From an uncultured Corynebacterium sp. (lineage in GTDB: Bacteria > Actinomycetota > Actinomycetes > Mycobacteriales > Mycobacteriaceae): a stretch of 33,826 nt of DNA. The stretch covers positions 1 through 33,826 of the forward strand of contig CAMILJ010000006.1 of the NCBI GenBank assembly GCA_946222625.1, in the 5' to 3' direction. Made by a program: the position numbers and the translations under genes. The stretch's first letter is position 1, and every line of letters starts with the position of its first letter. Below are positions 7,729 through 15,660 of the stretch, piece by piece. The notes beneath the pieces were generated by a model. The model searched no databases. It was not told the origin of the DNA and saw only the letters and a program-made list of their open reading frames with translations.

Positions 7729-9225
7729 TTAGCGCTTCTGGTACAGCGCGCTCTTGCGGGCAAAGACCGGATCAGAGGTCACGAGCACGCCGAGGTTGCG
7801 GAAGATACCTTCATCCACAGAGCCCAGGATGGTGGTGGTGTGGACGTCGCAGCCCTGCAGTTCCTTCAGTGCATCGAGCGCGCGGCGAGCATTCTCGTCC
7901 TTCGCCGCAGAGACAGAGAGCGCAATGAGCACCTCGTCGGTGTGCAGGCGCGGGTTCTGCGAGCCCAGGTGCTTGGTCTTCAGCGTTTGGATCGGCTCGA
8001 TGGATTCCGGCGACAACAGGTGCAGGTCATCGTCGATGCCCGCCAGGTGCTTGAGCGCATTGAGCAAGGTGGCCGCCGAGCAGCCCAGAAGCGGGGAGGT
8101 GCGGCCGGTGATGATGGTGCCGTCGTGCAGCTGCAGCGCGGACGCCGGGCCGTCGGTCTCCTCCGCCTTCTGACGCGCCGGGAGCACCACCGGGCGGTCG
8201 GTGGACTTGATGCCGGCCTTCGCCATGACCACGGCGGCACGCTCGGACTGCGTAGAGTCGAGACCGTTGCGGGCCTCCTCCACCAGGGTCTTGAAGTAGC
8301 GGCGGATGATTTCCTGTTGGGAGGCCTCGCGGCAGACCTCGTCGTCGGTGATGCAGAAGCCCACCATGTTCACGCCCATGTCCGTCGGGGACTGGTAGGG
8401 AACGGTGCCGGTCAGGCGCTCAAGCAGGGACTTCAGAAGCGGGAAGGCCTCGACGTCGCGGTTGTAGTTCACCGTGGATTCGCCGTGTGCGGAGAGGTGG
8501 AAGTGGTCGATGACGTTGGCGTCGTTGAGGTCCACCGTGGCTGCCTCGTAGGCCAGGTTCACCGGGTGGTCGAGCGGCAGGTTCCAGATGGGGAAGGTCT
8601 CAAACTTGGCGTAGCCCGCCTGCACGCCGCGCAGATTCTCGTGGTAGACCTGCGATAGTGCGGTAGCCAGCTTGCCGGAGCCCGGCCCCGGCGCGGTGAC
8701 CACCACGAGGTCGCGGGTGGTCTCCACGTAGTCGTTCTTGCCCAACCCATCCTCGGAGACAATGAGGTCGATATTGGCGGGATAGCCCGGGATGACACGG
8801 TGACGCGCCACCGTCAGCCCAAGGCGTTCGAGGCGCTCGATGAAGGCCTCCGCTTGGCTGTTGCCGTCCTCGAGCTGGGTCATGACGATGTTGTTGACAA
8901 GGAAGCCGCGGTCCCGGAAGACGTCGACAAGCCGCAGCACATCGTCTTCGTAGAGGATCCCCAGGTCACCGCGCATCTTCTGGCGCTCGATGTCCTTGGC
9001 GTTGATGCACACGAGGATTTCCACGTCATCCTTGATGCGCTCGAGCATCGCAATCTTGTTATCCGGGGTGAATCCGGGCAGAACGCGGGAGGCGTGCATG
9101 TCATCGAAGAGCTTGCCGCCCATTTCGAGATAAAGCTTCCCGCCGATTTCTTTGCGCCGAGCGTTAATATGCTCCGACTGCAGTTCAATATATTTTTCAC
9201 GATCAAAACCGAGCGCGCGCCCCAT
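7729..9225 (-). CDS. DUF1846 (UPF0371) family protein
   Basis: A 498-residue protein that matches the DUF1846 family in length and in conserved stretches: GFDREKYIELQSEHI at the N-terminus, a glycine-rich loop APGPGSGKLATALSQVYHE near residue 178-196, PIWNLPLDHPVNLAYEAAT, and SPTDMGVNMVGFCI. The glycine-rich loop ends in GSGK and resembles a nucleotide-binding loop. The family has solved structures but no firmly established function. The ATG at 9225 has an AAGGG about 10 nt upstream. A TAGACT on the minus strand (9270-9265) would serve as -10, sharing the 77-bp gap with the divergent nei gene. The large inverted repeat lies past its stop. Confidence 0.9.
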   Translation of the reverse strand: MGRALGFDREKYIELQSEHINARRKEIGGKLYLEMGGKLFDDMHASRVLPGFTPDNKIAMLERIKDDVEILVCINAKDIERQKMRGDLGILYEDDVLRLVDVFRDRGFLVNNIVMTQLEDGNSQAEAFIERLERLGLTVARHRVIPGYPANIDLIVSEDGLGKNDYVETTRDLVVVTAPGPGSGKLATALSQVYHENLRGVQAGYAKFETFPIWNLPLDHPVNLAYEAATVDLNDANVIDHFHLSAHGESTVNYNRDVEAFPLLKSLLERLTGTVPYQSPTDMGVNMVGFCITDDEVCREASQQEIIRRYFKTLVEEARNGLDSTQSERAAVVMAKAGIKSTDRPVVLPARQKAEETDGPASALQLHDGTIITGRTSPLLGCSAATLLNALKHLAGIDDDLHLLSPESIEPIQTLKTKHLGSQNPRLHTDEVLIALSVSAAKDENARRALDALKELQGCDVHTTTILGSVDEGIFRNLGVLVTSDPVFARKSALYQKR

Positions 9226-9289
9226 AGTATTTAGGCCCTTCCGTTCAACGGGTAGTACCCGGAAAGTCTACAGCAGCACAGCCCCCGCG

Positions 9290-9295
9290 TAGACT
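9290..9295 (+). promoter_or_regulatory. -10 box for leaderless nei
   Basis: TAGACT ends exactly 7 nt before the ATG of nei at 9303, and no ribosome binding site is present. Confidence 0.5.
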
Positions 9296-9302
9296 TCCTG
9301 AC

Positions 9303-10118
9303 ATGCCTGAGGGACACGTTATTCACCGCCTTGCCCGCACACTCAATGCAGACTTCCGCACTGCACCGCTCGCCGTGAGCAGCCCCCAAGGCCGGTTCGC
9401 TGCGGAGGCAGCGCTTGTCGACGACTCCCTGCTCACCCTCGCCGAAGCCTTTGGCAAGCACCTCTTTCTCCACTTCGATGCGGATAACCCGCGCCACGTC
9501 ATCTACATCCATTTAGGGCTCATTGGATCCCTGCGCTTTGAGCCCACAGCAGATGTCTGGGGCCAAATCCGGCTGCGCATCGATAACGGCGCAACAGCCG
9601 CGAACCTGCGCGGCCCGCAGTTCTGCACGCTCATCACGGAGGATGAGTACCAAACCAAGGTGGCGAAGGTGGGCCAGGATCCTCTCCGTTCAGATGCTAA
9701 TCCTGATGCCCTGTGGGCCCGGGTGCATGCCTCGAAACGCAGCATCGGTGCCATGCTCATGGACCAGGGCCTATTCGCCGGGGTGGGCAATATCTACCGC
9801 GCGGAGGCGCTCTTCCGCCAAGGGCTCTCCCCCTTCATTCCGGGCAACCAGCTCGACCGCGCCGAATTCGACGCCATCTGGTCTGACCTGGTGGAGCTCA
9901 TGAACTACGGCGTCGAGCACGGTCGCATCGATACGGTCCGCGAAGCCCATACACCGGAGGCCATGGGCCGCGAGCCCCGCAAAGATGACCACGGCGGCGA
10001 GGTCTACGTCTACCGCCGCGCGGGGCAACCTTGCCACGTGTGCGGCACGGGGATACAGGAGCAGGTCATGCAGGGCCGCAACCTCTTTTGGTGCCCCACC
10101 TGCCAACCCGCGCGCTAG
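9303..10118 (+). CDS. nei: endonuclease VIII / formamidopyrimidine-DNA glycosylase family (Nei1-like)
   Basis: A 271-residue base-excision repair enzyme that removes oxidised pyrimidines and nicks the abasic site. The N-terminus MPEGH carries the catalytic Pro2 and Glu3. The central helix-two-turn-helix region includes LMDQGLFAGVGNIYRAEALF (about 152-171). The C-terminus ends in a zinc finger (CHVC and CPTC, about 247-268) with the DNA-binding arginine in MQGRNLFWCP. From memory it closely resembles Mycobacterium Rv2464c (Nei1). The start is fixed by the catalytic proline. A TAGACT box 7 nt upstream suggests a leaderless mRNA. It is divergent from DUF1846 and followed within 10 bp by nnr. Confidence 0.93.
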   Translation: MPEGHVIHRLARTLNADFRTAPLAVSSPQGRFAAEAALVDDSLLTLAEAFGKHLFLHFDADNPRHVIYIHLGLIGSLRFEPTADVWGQIRLRIDNGATAANLRGPQFCTLITEDEYQTKVAKVGQDPLRSDANPDALWARVHASKRSIGAMLMDQGLFAGVGNIYRAEALFRQGLSPFIPGNQLDRAEFDAIWSDLVELMNYGVEHGRIDTVREAHTPEAMGREPRKDDHGGEVYVYRRAGQPCHVCGTGIQEQVMQGRNLFWCPTCQPAR

Positions 10119-10121
10119 GGT
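10116..10121 (+). promoter_or_regulatory. -10 box overlapping the nei stop codon
   Basis: TAGGGT starts at the TAG stop of nei and ends 7 nt before the ATG of nnr at 10129. Confidence 0.45.
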
Positions 10122-10128
10122 GTGGGTT

Positions 10129-11715
10129 ATGCGCCCTGCTTATACCGTCGCCACTGTTCGTGCCGCTGAGAACCGACTGCTGGAACAGCAGTCTCATGAG
10201 GATCAGCTCATGAAATTAGCCGCGGCAGCGGTGGCGGACGCCGCCTCAGTGATGCTGGAGGCACGCCCCGGCGCGGTGCTCGTTCTCGCTGGCTCCGGCG
10301 GCAACGGTGGGGATGGGCTCTACGCCGGCGCGGAGCTGGCCTCGCGCGGGGTGACGGTCCATGCCCTGGTTCCGGAGCGCTGCCACGAGGAGGCTCTCGC
10401 TGCGTTCCGTGCCGCGGGCGGTACGGTCCTTCCTGCCGACGCGCTGCCGTCAGGCTGCGCACTGCTTATCGACGCGATCGCCGGCCTCGGCTCCGCCCGG
10501 GGCTTAAGCGGCACTGCGCTCTCGCTTTACCGCCGCGCCACTTCTACCGGGGCTGCTGTCTTAGCCGTCGACATGCCTACCGGCGTCGATGCCGACACGG
10601 GAGTGTGTGCTGCGGATGCTGTCCACACCGATGTCACCGTCACCTTCGGCTCGCCGCGCCTTGGCCACGCGCTGGCCGCCGAATGCGGGCAGGTTGTGGT
10701 CTCCGATCTCTTCTTGCCCGGCGCGCCCTCCTTCGCTGAGACCCTCGCCGAACTGGATGAACCAGCAGGCTTCATCGCGCACGAGCCCTCCGTCCCGACG
10801 GCCTATGCGTGGCAAACGGGCGAACTCGATCTGCCGGGCGGGCGCGCTTCCCGCCCCTGGCCGGTGGGCTGCACCGGCCCCATCATCGATCCCACCCCCA
10901 GCTCGCGCTCTGATAAGTATTCCGGCGGGGTCGTCGCCCTGGCTGCCGGAAGCGACACGTACCCGGGCGCGGGGATCCTCTGCGCCACCGCGGCGGTGCG
11001 CGCCACGCCCTCGATGGTGCGCTTCATCGGCGATAACTCGATTACTTCTCTGCTGCCCGAGCTGGTCTGCCATTCCGATGTGGCCTCCGCCGGACAGGCC
11101 CAAGCCTGGGTCGTGGGCCCCGGCCGCGGTACCGATGCAACGGCGGCCGCCGAACTGCGAAAAGTACTGGCGCAAGGCCTGCCCACCGTTCTTGATGCCG
11201 ACGCCCTGACGCTTTTGGCACGCAACACCTCCCTGCGTCAGATAGTCACCGAGCACCCGCTGACCATCCTCACCCCACATGAAGGCGAGTTCAGCCGTCT
11301 CTACCAGGCCGCTTTCGGCTCTGCTCCCGATGCGGCTACCGGCTGGAGCCGCGCCCTCCACGAGCTAGCCGAGGAGCTAGACAGCATCATCCTGCTCAAG
11401 GGCCGCCTGACCCGCATCACCGCTCCGGGACAGCCGCTCTATTCCTTCAACTCCGGTCACTCTTTTGCCGCGACCCCAGGCTCCGGGGACGTGCTCTCCG
11501 GCATTCTGGGCGCGGTCATGGCCCAGCTCTTCGCCGAATCCTCCACCGAAACCGCCGCCCAAACCATCACCGAGGTCCTCCACGCGGGCGCCATCCACGC
11601 GCACGCGGCGGCCATCGCGGCCGAGACCCCCGAGGGTTTCGCGCCCTGTTCTGCGTCCCAGATCGCGGCGGCCATCCCGCAAGCCATCGCCCGGCTCCTC
11701 AACGCGGAGCGCTAG
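10129..11715 (+). CDS. nnr: bifunctional NAD(P)HX epimerase / ADP-dependent dehydratase
   Basis: A 528-residue fusion that repairs hydrated NADH and NADPH. The N-terminal YjeF_N domain (about 1-215, with GSGGNGGDGLYAGAELASRG and AVDMPTGVDADTG) epimerises the R and S forms. The C-terminal ribokinase-like domain (about 265-528, with LTPHEGEFSRL and the catalytic TPGSGDVLSG) dehydrates S-NAD(P)HX using ADP. The ATG at 10129 is chosen over upstream in-frame codons inside nei because the domain begins right after it and a TAGGGT box ends 7 nt before it. A GTG at 10120 is an alternative start. It is in line with nei and convergent with the YwaF-like gene. Confidence 0.93.
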   Translation: MRPAYTVATVRAAENRLLEQQSHEDQLMKLAAAAVADAASVMLEARPGAVLVLAGSGGNGGDGLYAGAELASRGVTVHALVPERCHEEALAAFRAAGGTVLPADALPSGCALLIDAIAGLGSARGLSGTALSLYRRATSTGAAVLAVDMPTGVDADTGVCAADAVHTDVTVTFGSPRLGHALAAECGQVVVSDLFLPGAPSFAETLAELDEPAGFIAHEPSVPTAYAWQTGELDLPGGRASRPWPVGCTGPIIDPTPSSRSDKYSGGVVALAAGSDTYPGAGILCATAAVRATPSMVRFIGDNSITSLLPELVCHSDVASAGQAQAWVVGPGRGTDATAAAELRKVLAQGLPTVLDADALTLLARNTSLRQIVTEHPLTILTPHEGEFSRLYQAAFGSAPDAATGWSRALHELAEELDSIILLKGRLTRITAPGQPLYSFNSGHSFAATPGSGDVLSGILGAVMAQLFAESSTETAAQTITEVLHAGAIHAHAAAIAAETPEGFAPCSASQIAAAIPQAIARLLNAER

Positions 11716-11727
11716 CTCCGCTGCTAA

Positions 11728-11793
11728 GTACGTTTCGATCAAATAGCACCCCAAAAACCCGAAGATCTGGGGCCTTATTTGATCGATCAGTAC
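11728..11793. repeat. palindromic intergenic element A
   Basis: A hairpin with outer arms GTAC (11728-11731)/GTAC (11790-11793), a perfect 11-bp stem TCGATCAAATA (11735-11745)/TATTTGATCGA (11776-11786) and an inner CCCCA (11749-11753)/TGGGG (11768-11772). Its left arm shares GTACGTTT, AAATAG and CCC with an arm of the next element, so the two look like members of one family. Its position between convergent genes fits a bidirectional terminator. Confidence 0.65.
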
Positions 11794-11810
11794 CTGGCCG
11801 CCGCCGTCTT

Positions 11811-11876
11811 GGTACGTTTTCGCAATGAAGCCCTAGAATTTTGCGATTTGCGGGCCACTATTTACAAAAACGTACC
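11811..11876. repeat. palindromic intergenic element B
   Basis: GGTACGTTTT (11811-11820) and AAAACGTACC (11867-11876) are a perfect 10-bp inverted repeat, with an inner GCCC (11830-11833)/GGGC (11852-11855) and scattered matches between. Its minus-strand arm aligns with element A. The right arm lies inside the end of the YwaF-like gene and encodes its last codons and stop. Confidence 0.65.
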
Positions 11877-12682
11877 GTGGCCCGGCGCAGAATCCCGGAC
11901 GCGGTTCCGACGGACTTGCGCATGAGCCCGCGTGGCCCCACCGCCACCGTGCGGCGGCGCAGCGAGGTGTTCTCCCACGGCCACGTCATTCCGGCCCATG
12001 CTGCTGCGACGGCGAGGGTCTCTGCCGCGATGTAGCCAGGCCAGGGGCCCAGCAGGTTGATGATGGAGGGGCTTCCCGGCGCGTGGTTGAGGAAGCCGTA
12101 GTTGCCGTCGGTCTTGGCATTAACCGCCATGGCGGTAGCCATCCACACTGGCGTGATCTTCACGGCGAAGCGATAGCCCTTCCACGTCGGCCGGTAGCCC
12201 AAGCCAAAGGTCAGTGCCAGGGGCACGGCAAGTGCCACGATGTGGAAGAACCAGTAGGTGGCAAAGCGCAGCCAGCGCGGGGAAAAGTAGTAGATGACGT
12301 CCGGGGTGATAATGGCCTGCGGGTTAAGGATGATGCCCCAAAAGTAAGACAGGGTCAGGGCATGCTCATTGCCGGTGATAAGGCCCAGCGCCAGGATCGG
12401 ACGCAGCACATCGCACAGGTGCAAAGGCAAAGACTCGCGGATATCGAATTGCTTAGGGTCCAGGGAGATGACCGTCCACGCAGTACCCGCCACCAGCAAG
12501 GCCCAGCCCACCATCCGGCGGATAAAGGTCTCGCGGGAGGTTCCCTTGATTCTGCGGGCAGCGACGATAAAGACCCCGCAGGCCACCACGGTGATGCTCA
12601 ACATGAACGCATGCAGCGCGGTCCACTGCTGCATGCGCGGGTAGTCAGTCGGGCTTACTCGGGGCTTGCGGGGTCGAATCAT
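11858..12682 (-). CDS. TIGR02206/YwaF-family integral membrane protein
   Basis: A 274-residue protein with about six to seven membrane helices and the conserved LPLHLCD motif (about 98-104), which marks the TIGR02206 (YwaF) family of unknown function. The region GFLNHAPGSPSIINLLGPWPGY is also typical of this family. The C-terminal ~35 residues are basic and end in TVRFCK, and these last codons and the stop are made by the arm of palindromic element B, so the natural tail may have been altered by that element. The start is the ATG at 12682. An 18-bp perfect palindrome lies 4 bp upstream of it. It is downstream of hrtA on the same strand and convergent with nnr. Confidence 0.85.
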   Translation of the reverse strand: MIRPRKPRVSPTDYPRMQQWTALHAFMLSITVVACGVFIVAARRIKGTSRETFIRRMVGWALLVAGTAWTVISLDPKQFDIRESLPLHLCDVLRPILALGLITGNEHALTLSYFWGIILNPQAIITPDVIYYFSPRWLRFATYWFFHIVALAVPLALTFGLGYRPTWKGYRFAVKITPVWMATAMAVNAKTDGNYGFLNHAPGSPSIINLLGPWPGYIAAETLAVAAAWAGMTWPWENTSLRRRTVAVGPRGLMRKSVGTASGILRRATVRFCK

Positions 12683-12685
12683 AAC

Positions 12686-12703
12686 GGGGTAATAATTTAC
12701 CCC
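12686..12703 (-). promoter_or_regulatory. perfect palindrome before the YwaF-like gene
   Basis: GGGGTAA-TAAT-TTACCCC is an 18-bp structure with 7-bp perfect arms, ending 4 bp before the start codon and 33 bp after the hrtA stop. It could be an operator over the promoter (TAAATT on the minus strand lies within it) or the terminator of hrtBA. Confidence 0.45.
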
Positions 12704-12735
12704 TTTGTATGAACATGTGAGAGATGAGCGGGTTC

Positions 12736-13383
12736 CTAGGCTGCTAGCTCGGAGTATTCGGAGAGCTTTCCGTCCTTGACCTCGACCACGGTATCGGCAT
12801 AATCGAGCAGGCTGCGGTCGTGCGTGATGAACAGGGTTGCAGTATCGAAGTCATCGGTGACACCGCGCAGGAGCTTGGCAATCTCGCGCGAAAGCTTGGA
12901 ATCGAGGGCGGAGGTCGGCTCATCCGCAAGCAGCACAGAAGGCTGGGCCATGAGCGCGCGGGCGATGTTGACGCGCTGGCGCTGACCACCAGACAGCTGG
13001 TTCATGCGACGGTTGCCAAAGCCCTCCAAGCCCACGAAGCTGAGCAGCTCATCGGCACGATCCTGGCGCGGCTTGCGGCCCTCCATGTGGTCGATGATGA
13101 GCAGCTGTTCGCGCGCCGTCAGGGCGGCCAGCAGGTTGGCCTGCTGGAAGATGAGGCCGCGGGAGCCGGTTCGCTCCACGGTGCCGGAGTCCGGCTCGAT
13201 GAGCCCGGCGGCTACGGAGAGCAGCGTGGACTTACCAGATCCGGATTCACCGATCACGGCGGTGAGCTCCCCCGGCTTGACGTCCAGGCTCACGCCGTCG
13301 AGTGCAGTGGTGCGGGACTGGCCGTCGGGGTAGGTCACCACGATGTCGCGAAGGGACAGAGCGGGAGTAGCGGTGGTAGTCAT
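12736..13383 (-). CDS. hrtA: heme exporter ATP-binding subunit HrtA
   Basis: A 215-residue ABC ATPase of the MacB/LolD type. It has Walker A GESGSGKST (45-53), a Q-loop around FQQ, the signature LSGGQRQRVNIARAL, Walker B VLLADEPTSALD and a switch histidine in ITHDRS. With HrtB it expels excess heme from the membrane. The assignment rests on the pairing with a FtsX-type permease and on the divergent ChrSA-like two-component system, the arrangement known from C. diphtheriae and C. glutamicum. Its ATG overlaps the hrtB stop (TAATG on the coding strand), so translation is coupled. Confidence 0.88.
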   Translation of the reverse strand: MTTTATPALSLRDIVVTYPDGQSRTTALDGVSLDVKPGELTAVIGESGSGKSTLLSVAAGLIEPDSGTVERTGSRGLIFQQANLLAALTAREQLLIIDHMEGRKPRQDRADELLSFVGLEGFGNRRMNQLSGGQRQRVNIARALMAQPSVLLADEPTSALDSKLSREIAKLLRGVTDDFDTATLFITHDRSLLDYADTVVEVKDGKLSEYSELAA

Positions 13384-14378
13384 TAGGCGTTGCCTCCTAG
13401 GGCGTCGAGCGGGTTGATCTTGGAGACGCGGCGGGTGGCCAGGAAGGCACCAGCGATGCCGAGCAGCCAGATACCGAGCGCGGGGACGATGACGGTCATG
13501 GCGGAGACCTCGAAGGGCACGGCACCTTGGGCGGCAAGGCCCAGCAGCCAGCCGACGAGCGCGCCGACCCCCACACCGATCGCCAGGATGATGGCTGCCT
13601 GCGCGATGGCGTCCTTGAGCAGGTACGTCACGCTCGCGCCGAGGGCCCGCAGAATGGACAGGTCACGGGTGCGCTGGATGGTCCAGATGCTCAGGAAAGC
13701 GATGGTCACCAGCGCGGAAATACCGTAGAGGAAGGCCTGCATGGTCAGCAGGGAACCGCGCTCCGAGTTATAGGCCGGCAGACCGGACAGGGCCTTGCCC
13801 ATGGACACGGAAGTATCGGTCGGCTCCTTGGACAGCACGGCTACGCCCACCATGTCCTCAGGAGAATGGGAGACCTGCTGCCAGGTTTCGGTAGAGACCC
13901 ATACCACTGGGGAGTGGGAGTAGTACTCATCCTCAACCACCGCGTTGACGTCCAAATCCACACCTCCGAGGGTGCCCCGGGACGGTGCGTTCAGGGCATC
14001 ATCGATGGATTGGCTCAAGACCATGCCTTCCTCCGGAATCACGGTTCCGGAGCCGGGGATCTGGGTGCCGGTAGGCAGGCCGATAACCGCCACACCGCCG
14101 TGGCCCTCCAGCTTGGTTTGGGAGGTGCCCAGCGGAATACCAGAGGCAGGCACGTCCTCGGCGAAGATCTCCGATTCAGTGAAGGACGGGTCCTCCGTCG
14201 AGAAGGTCACATAAGGATTCTGCTCCCCGAGTGCCTCAAGGGCGGAAGTATTTTGTTTGGACAGGCCTTGGGTCAGGCCGGACAACATAACGAGCAACAA
14301 CGTAATTAATGCCACGACGCCGCCGATCAGGAAGAACCGACCGCGGGCGGTGACTATCTCTCTTAATGCCAGGAACAT
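13383..14378 (-). CDS. hrtB: heme exporter permease HrtB (FtsX family)
   Basis: A 331-residue permease with an N-terminal membrane helix (about 16-38), a large extracytoplasmic domain (about 39-215) and three C-terminal helices with the FtsX motif SILRALGAS (about 248-256). In the Hrt system this subunit extracts heme from the bilayer. The start chosen is the ATG at 14378, because AGGA lies 8 nt upstream and the family usually begins MFLALREI. An in-frame ATG at 14387 and a longer open frame exist but have a poorer fit. It is the first gene of hrtBA and faces chrS across a 112-bp gap with overlapping palindromes. Confidence 0.88.
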   Translation of the reverse strand: MFLALREIVTARGRFFLIGGVVALITLLLVMLSGLTQGLSKQNTSALEALGEQNPYVTFSTEDPSFTESEIFAEDVPASGIPLGTSQTKLEGHGGVAVIGLPTGTQIPGSGTVIPEEGMVLSQSIDDALNAPSRGTLGGVDLDVNAVVEDEYYSHSPVVWVSTETWQQVSHSPEDMVGVAVLSKEPTDTSVSMGKALSGLPAYNSERGSLLTMQAFLYGISALVTIAFLSIWTIQRTRDLSILRALGASVTYLLKDAIAQAAIILAIGVGVGALVGWLLGLAAQGAVPFEVSAMTVIVPALGIWLLGIAGAFLATRRVSKINPLDALGGNA

Positions 14379-14415
14379 ACTATTCATCCTGCGTGTGCGT
14401 GCGCTGAAAGTAATC

Positions 14416-14452
14416 GAGTAGCCAGTTGAACCTCTACTCAACCAGTTGGTTG
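14416..14452. promoter_or_regulatory. candidate ChrA operator between hrtB and chrS
   Basis: Three overlapping inverted repeats lie here: GAGTAG (14416-14421)/CTACTC (14434-14439), GTTGA (14425-14429)/TCAAC (14438-14442), and the near-perfect CAACCA-GT-TGGTTG (14439-14452). In known corynebacteria ChrA binds this intergenic region to activate hrtBA. Which palindrome it uses here is inference. Confidence 0.45.
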
Positions 14453-14476
14453 ATTCGCGCTCCCCCACCTAGGCGA

Positions 14477-14482
14477 TAGGCT
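14477..14482 (+). promoter_or_regulatory. -10 box for leaderless chrS
   Basis: TAGGCT ends 8 nt before the GTG at 14491, which supports that codon as the chrS start. Confidence 0.4.
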
Positions 14483-14490
14483 TGTGCCTC

Positions 14491-15660
14491 GTGATGATGC
14501 GCAACAGACTGTGGACCGTAGGCCTGCACGCCATGTTCGGTTTCCTCCTCGTATTCGGAGTCCTCCGCGCGTGGGCCGATGACCGCCTCGATGCCCGCGT
14601 CCTCGGCCTCTCCATCGCGCTCGCAGTGGTCTACACCGGTTTCGTCATCTTCGGCTCCCGCACCATCACCCGCCCCGTCCCCACGACGCTGTGGCTGGCC
14701 GCCCTGTGTCTGTTGTGGGTCGGCCTCATGGTGCATGCCCAAGACTTCATGTGGCTCGAGTTTCCGCTGGTCTTCGTCTTTGTGCATGCGCTTCCCTTCT
14801 GGCCCGGCATCCTCGCTAGCGCAGTGTTGTGGGCCGTCGCCGCCTTCGTTCCAGCGTGGATCCACCCGCAATCCTGGACCACGGCCGCGGCCATCGGACC
14901 TTTCATTGGCACCTGCTTTGCCGTGGCCGTCTACCACGCCGCCCGCCGGGTTCAGGCGGAGGCGGCGCACCACGAGGCCGTCGCCAAGCAGCTGCGTGAG
15001 ACCCAGGAAGAACTCGCCGCCAGCGAGCACCAAGCCGGGCGTCTCGAGGAGAGGGAGCGGCTATCCCGCGAAATCCATGACACCGTGGCGCAGGGGCTTT
15101 CTTCCATCGTCCTGCTCAGCCGCGCCGCCAAGAACACGTCCACGCAACACGACGTCACCGAACAGCTCGCACTCATTGAAAAGGTGGCCCAGGACAACCT
15201 GGCCGAGGCCCGGCGCTTCGTCAAAGAGCTCGCAGCCCCTGCCTCCTCCCTCGACGCGGAACTGCGCTCCCTCGTAGACGAACTCCAGGCCCAAGCCACG
15301 GGTCTCGGGCTGCGTACCCGTTTCGGGCTCAAGCTGACCGGCAGTGCGGACGTCCCCGCCGAGTTTTCGCACGTGCTCCTGCGCTGCGCGCGGGAAGGGC
15401 TGACCAACGTGATGAAGCACGCCGATGCCGACCGCGCCGTGGTCACGCTGGGCTCTTTCGAGGATGGAATCATCCTCGATGTCGTCGATGACGGCCACGG
15501 CATCGAGGGCCCGCGCGGCTTCGGTCTCACCGGCCTGGAGCAGCGTGTTCGCAGCGTCGGTGGCACCGTCCAGGTAGAATCTTCACCCGCCGGCACCGCA
15601 CTCGCGGTGCGAATCCCAACAGGAAGCAGCAGCAATGGTCAACGTGATGCTCATCGATGA
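14491..15660 (+). CDS. chrS: heme-responsive sensor histidine kinase ChrS
   Basis: A 389-residue kinase of the NarL/HisKA_3 class. The N-terminal ~150 residues form about six membrane helices with almost no extracytoplasmic domain, as in ChrS, which senses heme within the membrane. A coiled stretch (about 152-190) leads to the H-box SREIHDTVAQGLSSI with His196. The C-terminal HATPase domain has DVVDDGHGIEG and GFGLTGLEQRV. The start is uncertain among TTG 14482, GTG 14491, ATG 14494 and ATG 14497. GTG 14491 is chosen because a TAGGCT box lies 8 nt upstream. It overlaps chrA by 26 bp and is divergent from hrtBA. Confidence 0.85.
   Translation: MMMRNRLWTVGLHAMFGFLLVFGVLRAWADDRLDARVLGLSIALAVVYTGFVIFGSRTITRPVPTTLWLAALCLLWVGLMVHAQDFMWLEFPLVFVFVHALPFWPGILASAVLWAVAAFVPAWIHPQSWTTAAAIGPFIGTCFAVAVYHAARRVQAEAAHHEAVAKQLRETQEELAASEHQAGRLEERERLSREIHDTVAQGLSSIVLLSRAAKNTSTQHDVTEQLALIEKVAQDNLAEARRFVKELAAPASSLDAELRSLVDELQAQATGLGLRTRFGLKLTGSADVPAEFSHVLLRCAREGLTNVMKHADADRAVVTLGSFEDGIILDVVDDGHGIEGPRGFGLTGLEQRVRSVGGTVQVESSPAGTALAVRIPTGSSSNGQRDAHR

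Noticed and set aside
7521..7763. 80-codon minus-strand open frame in the gap before trhO
   Set aside because: It runs through the large inverted repeat and into the end of the DUF1846 gene, and has no recognisable domain.
7588..11876. possible CRISPR array or insertion sequence made of the palindromes
   Set aside because: There are no regularly spaced direct repeats, no cas or transposase genes and no target-site duplication; these are isolated hairpins.
14434..15033. 199-codon minus-strand frame opposite chrS
   Set aside because: It is antisense to the membrane sensor and its composition is that of a shadow frame.
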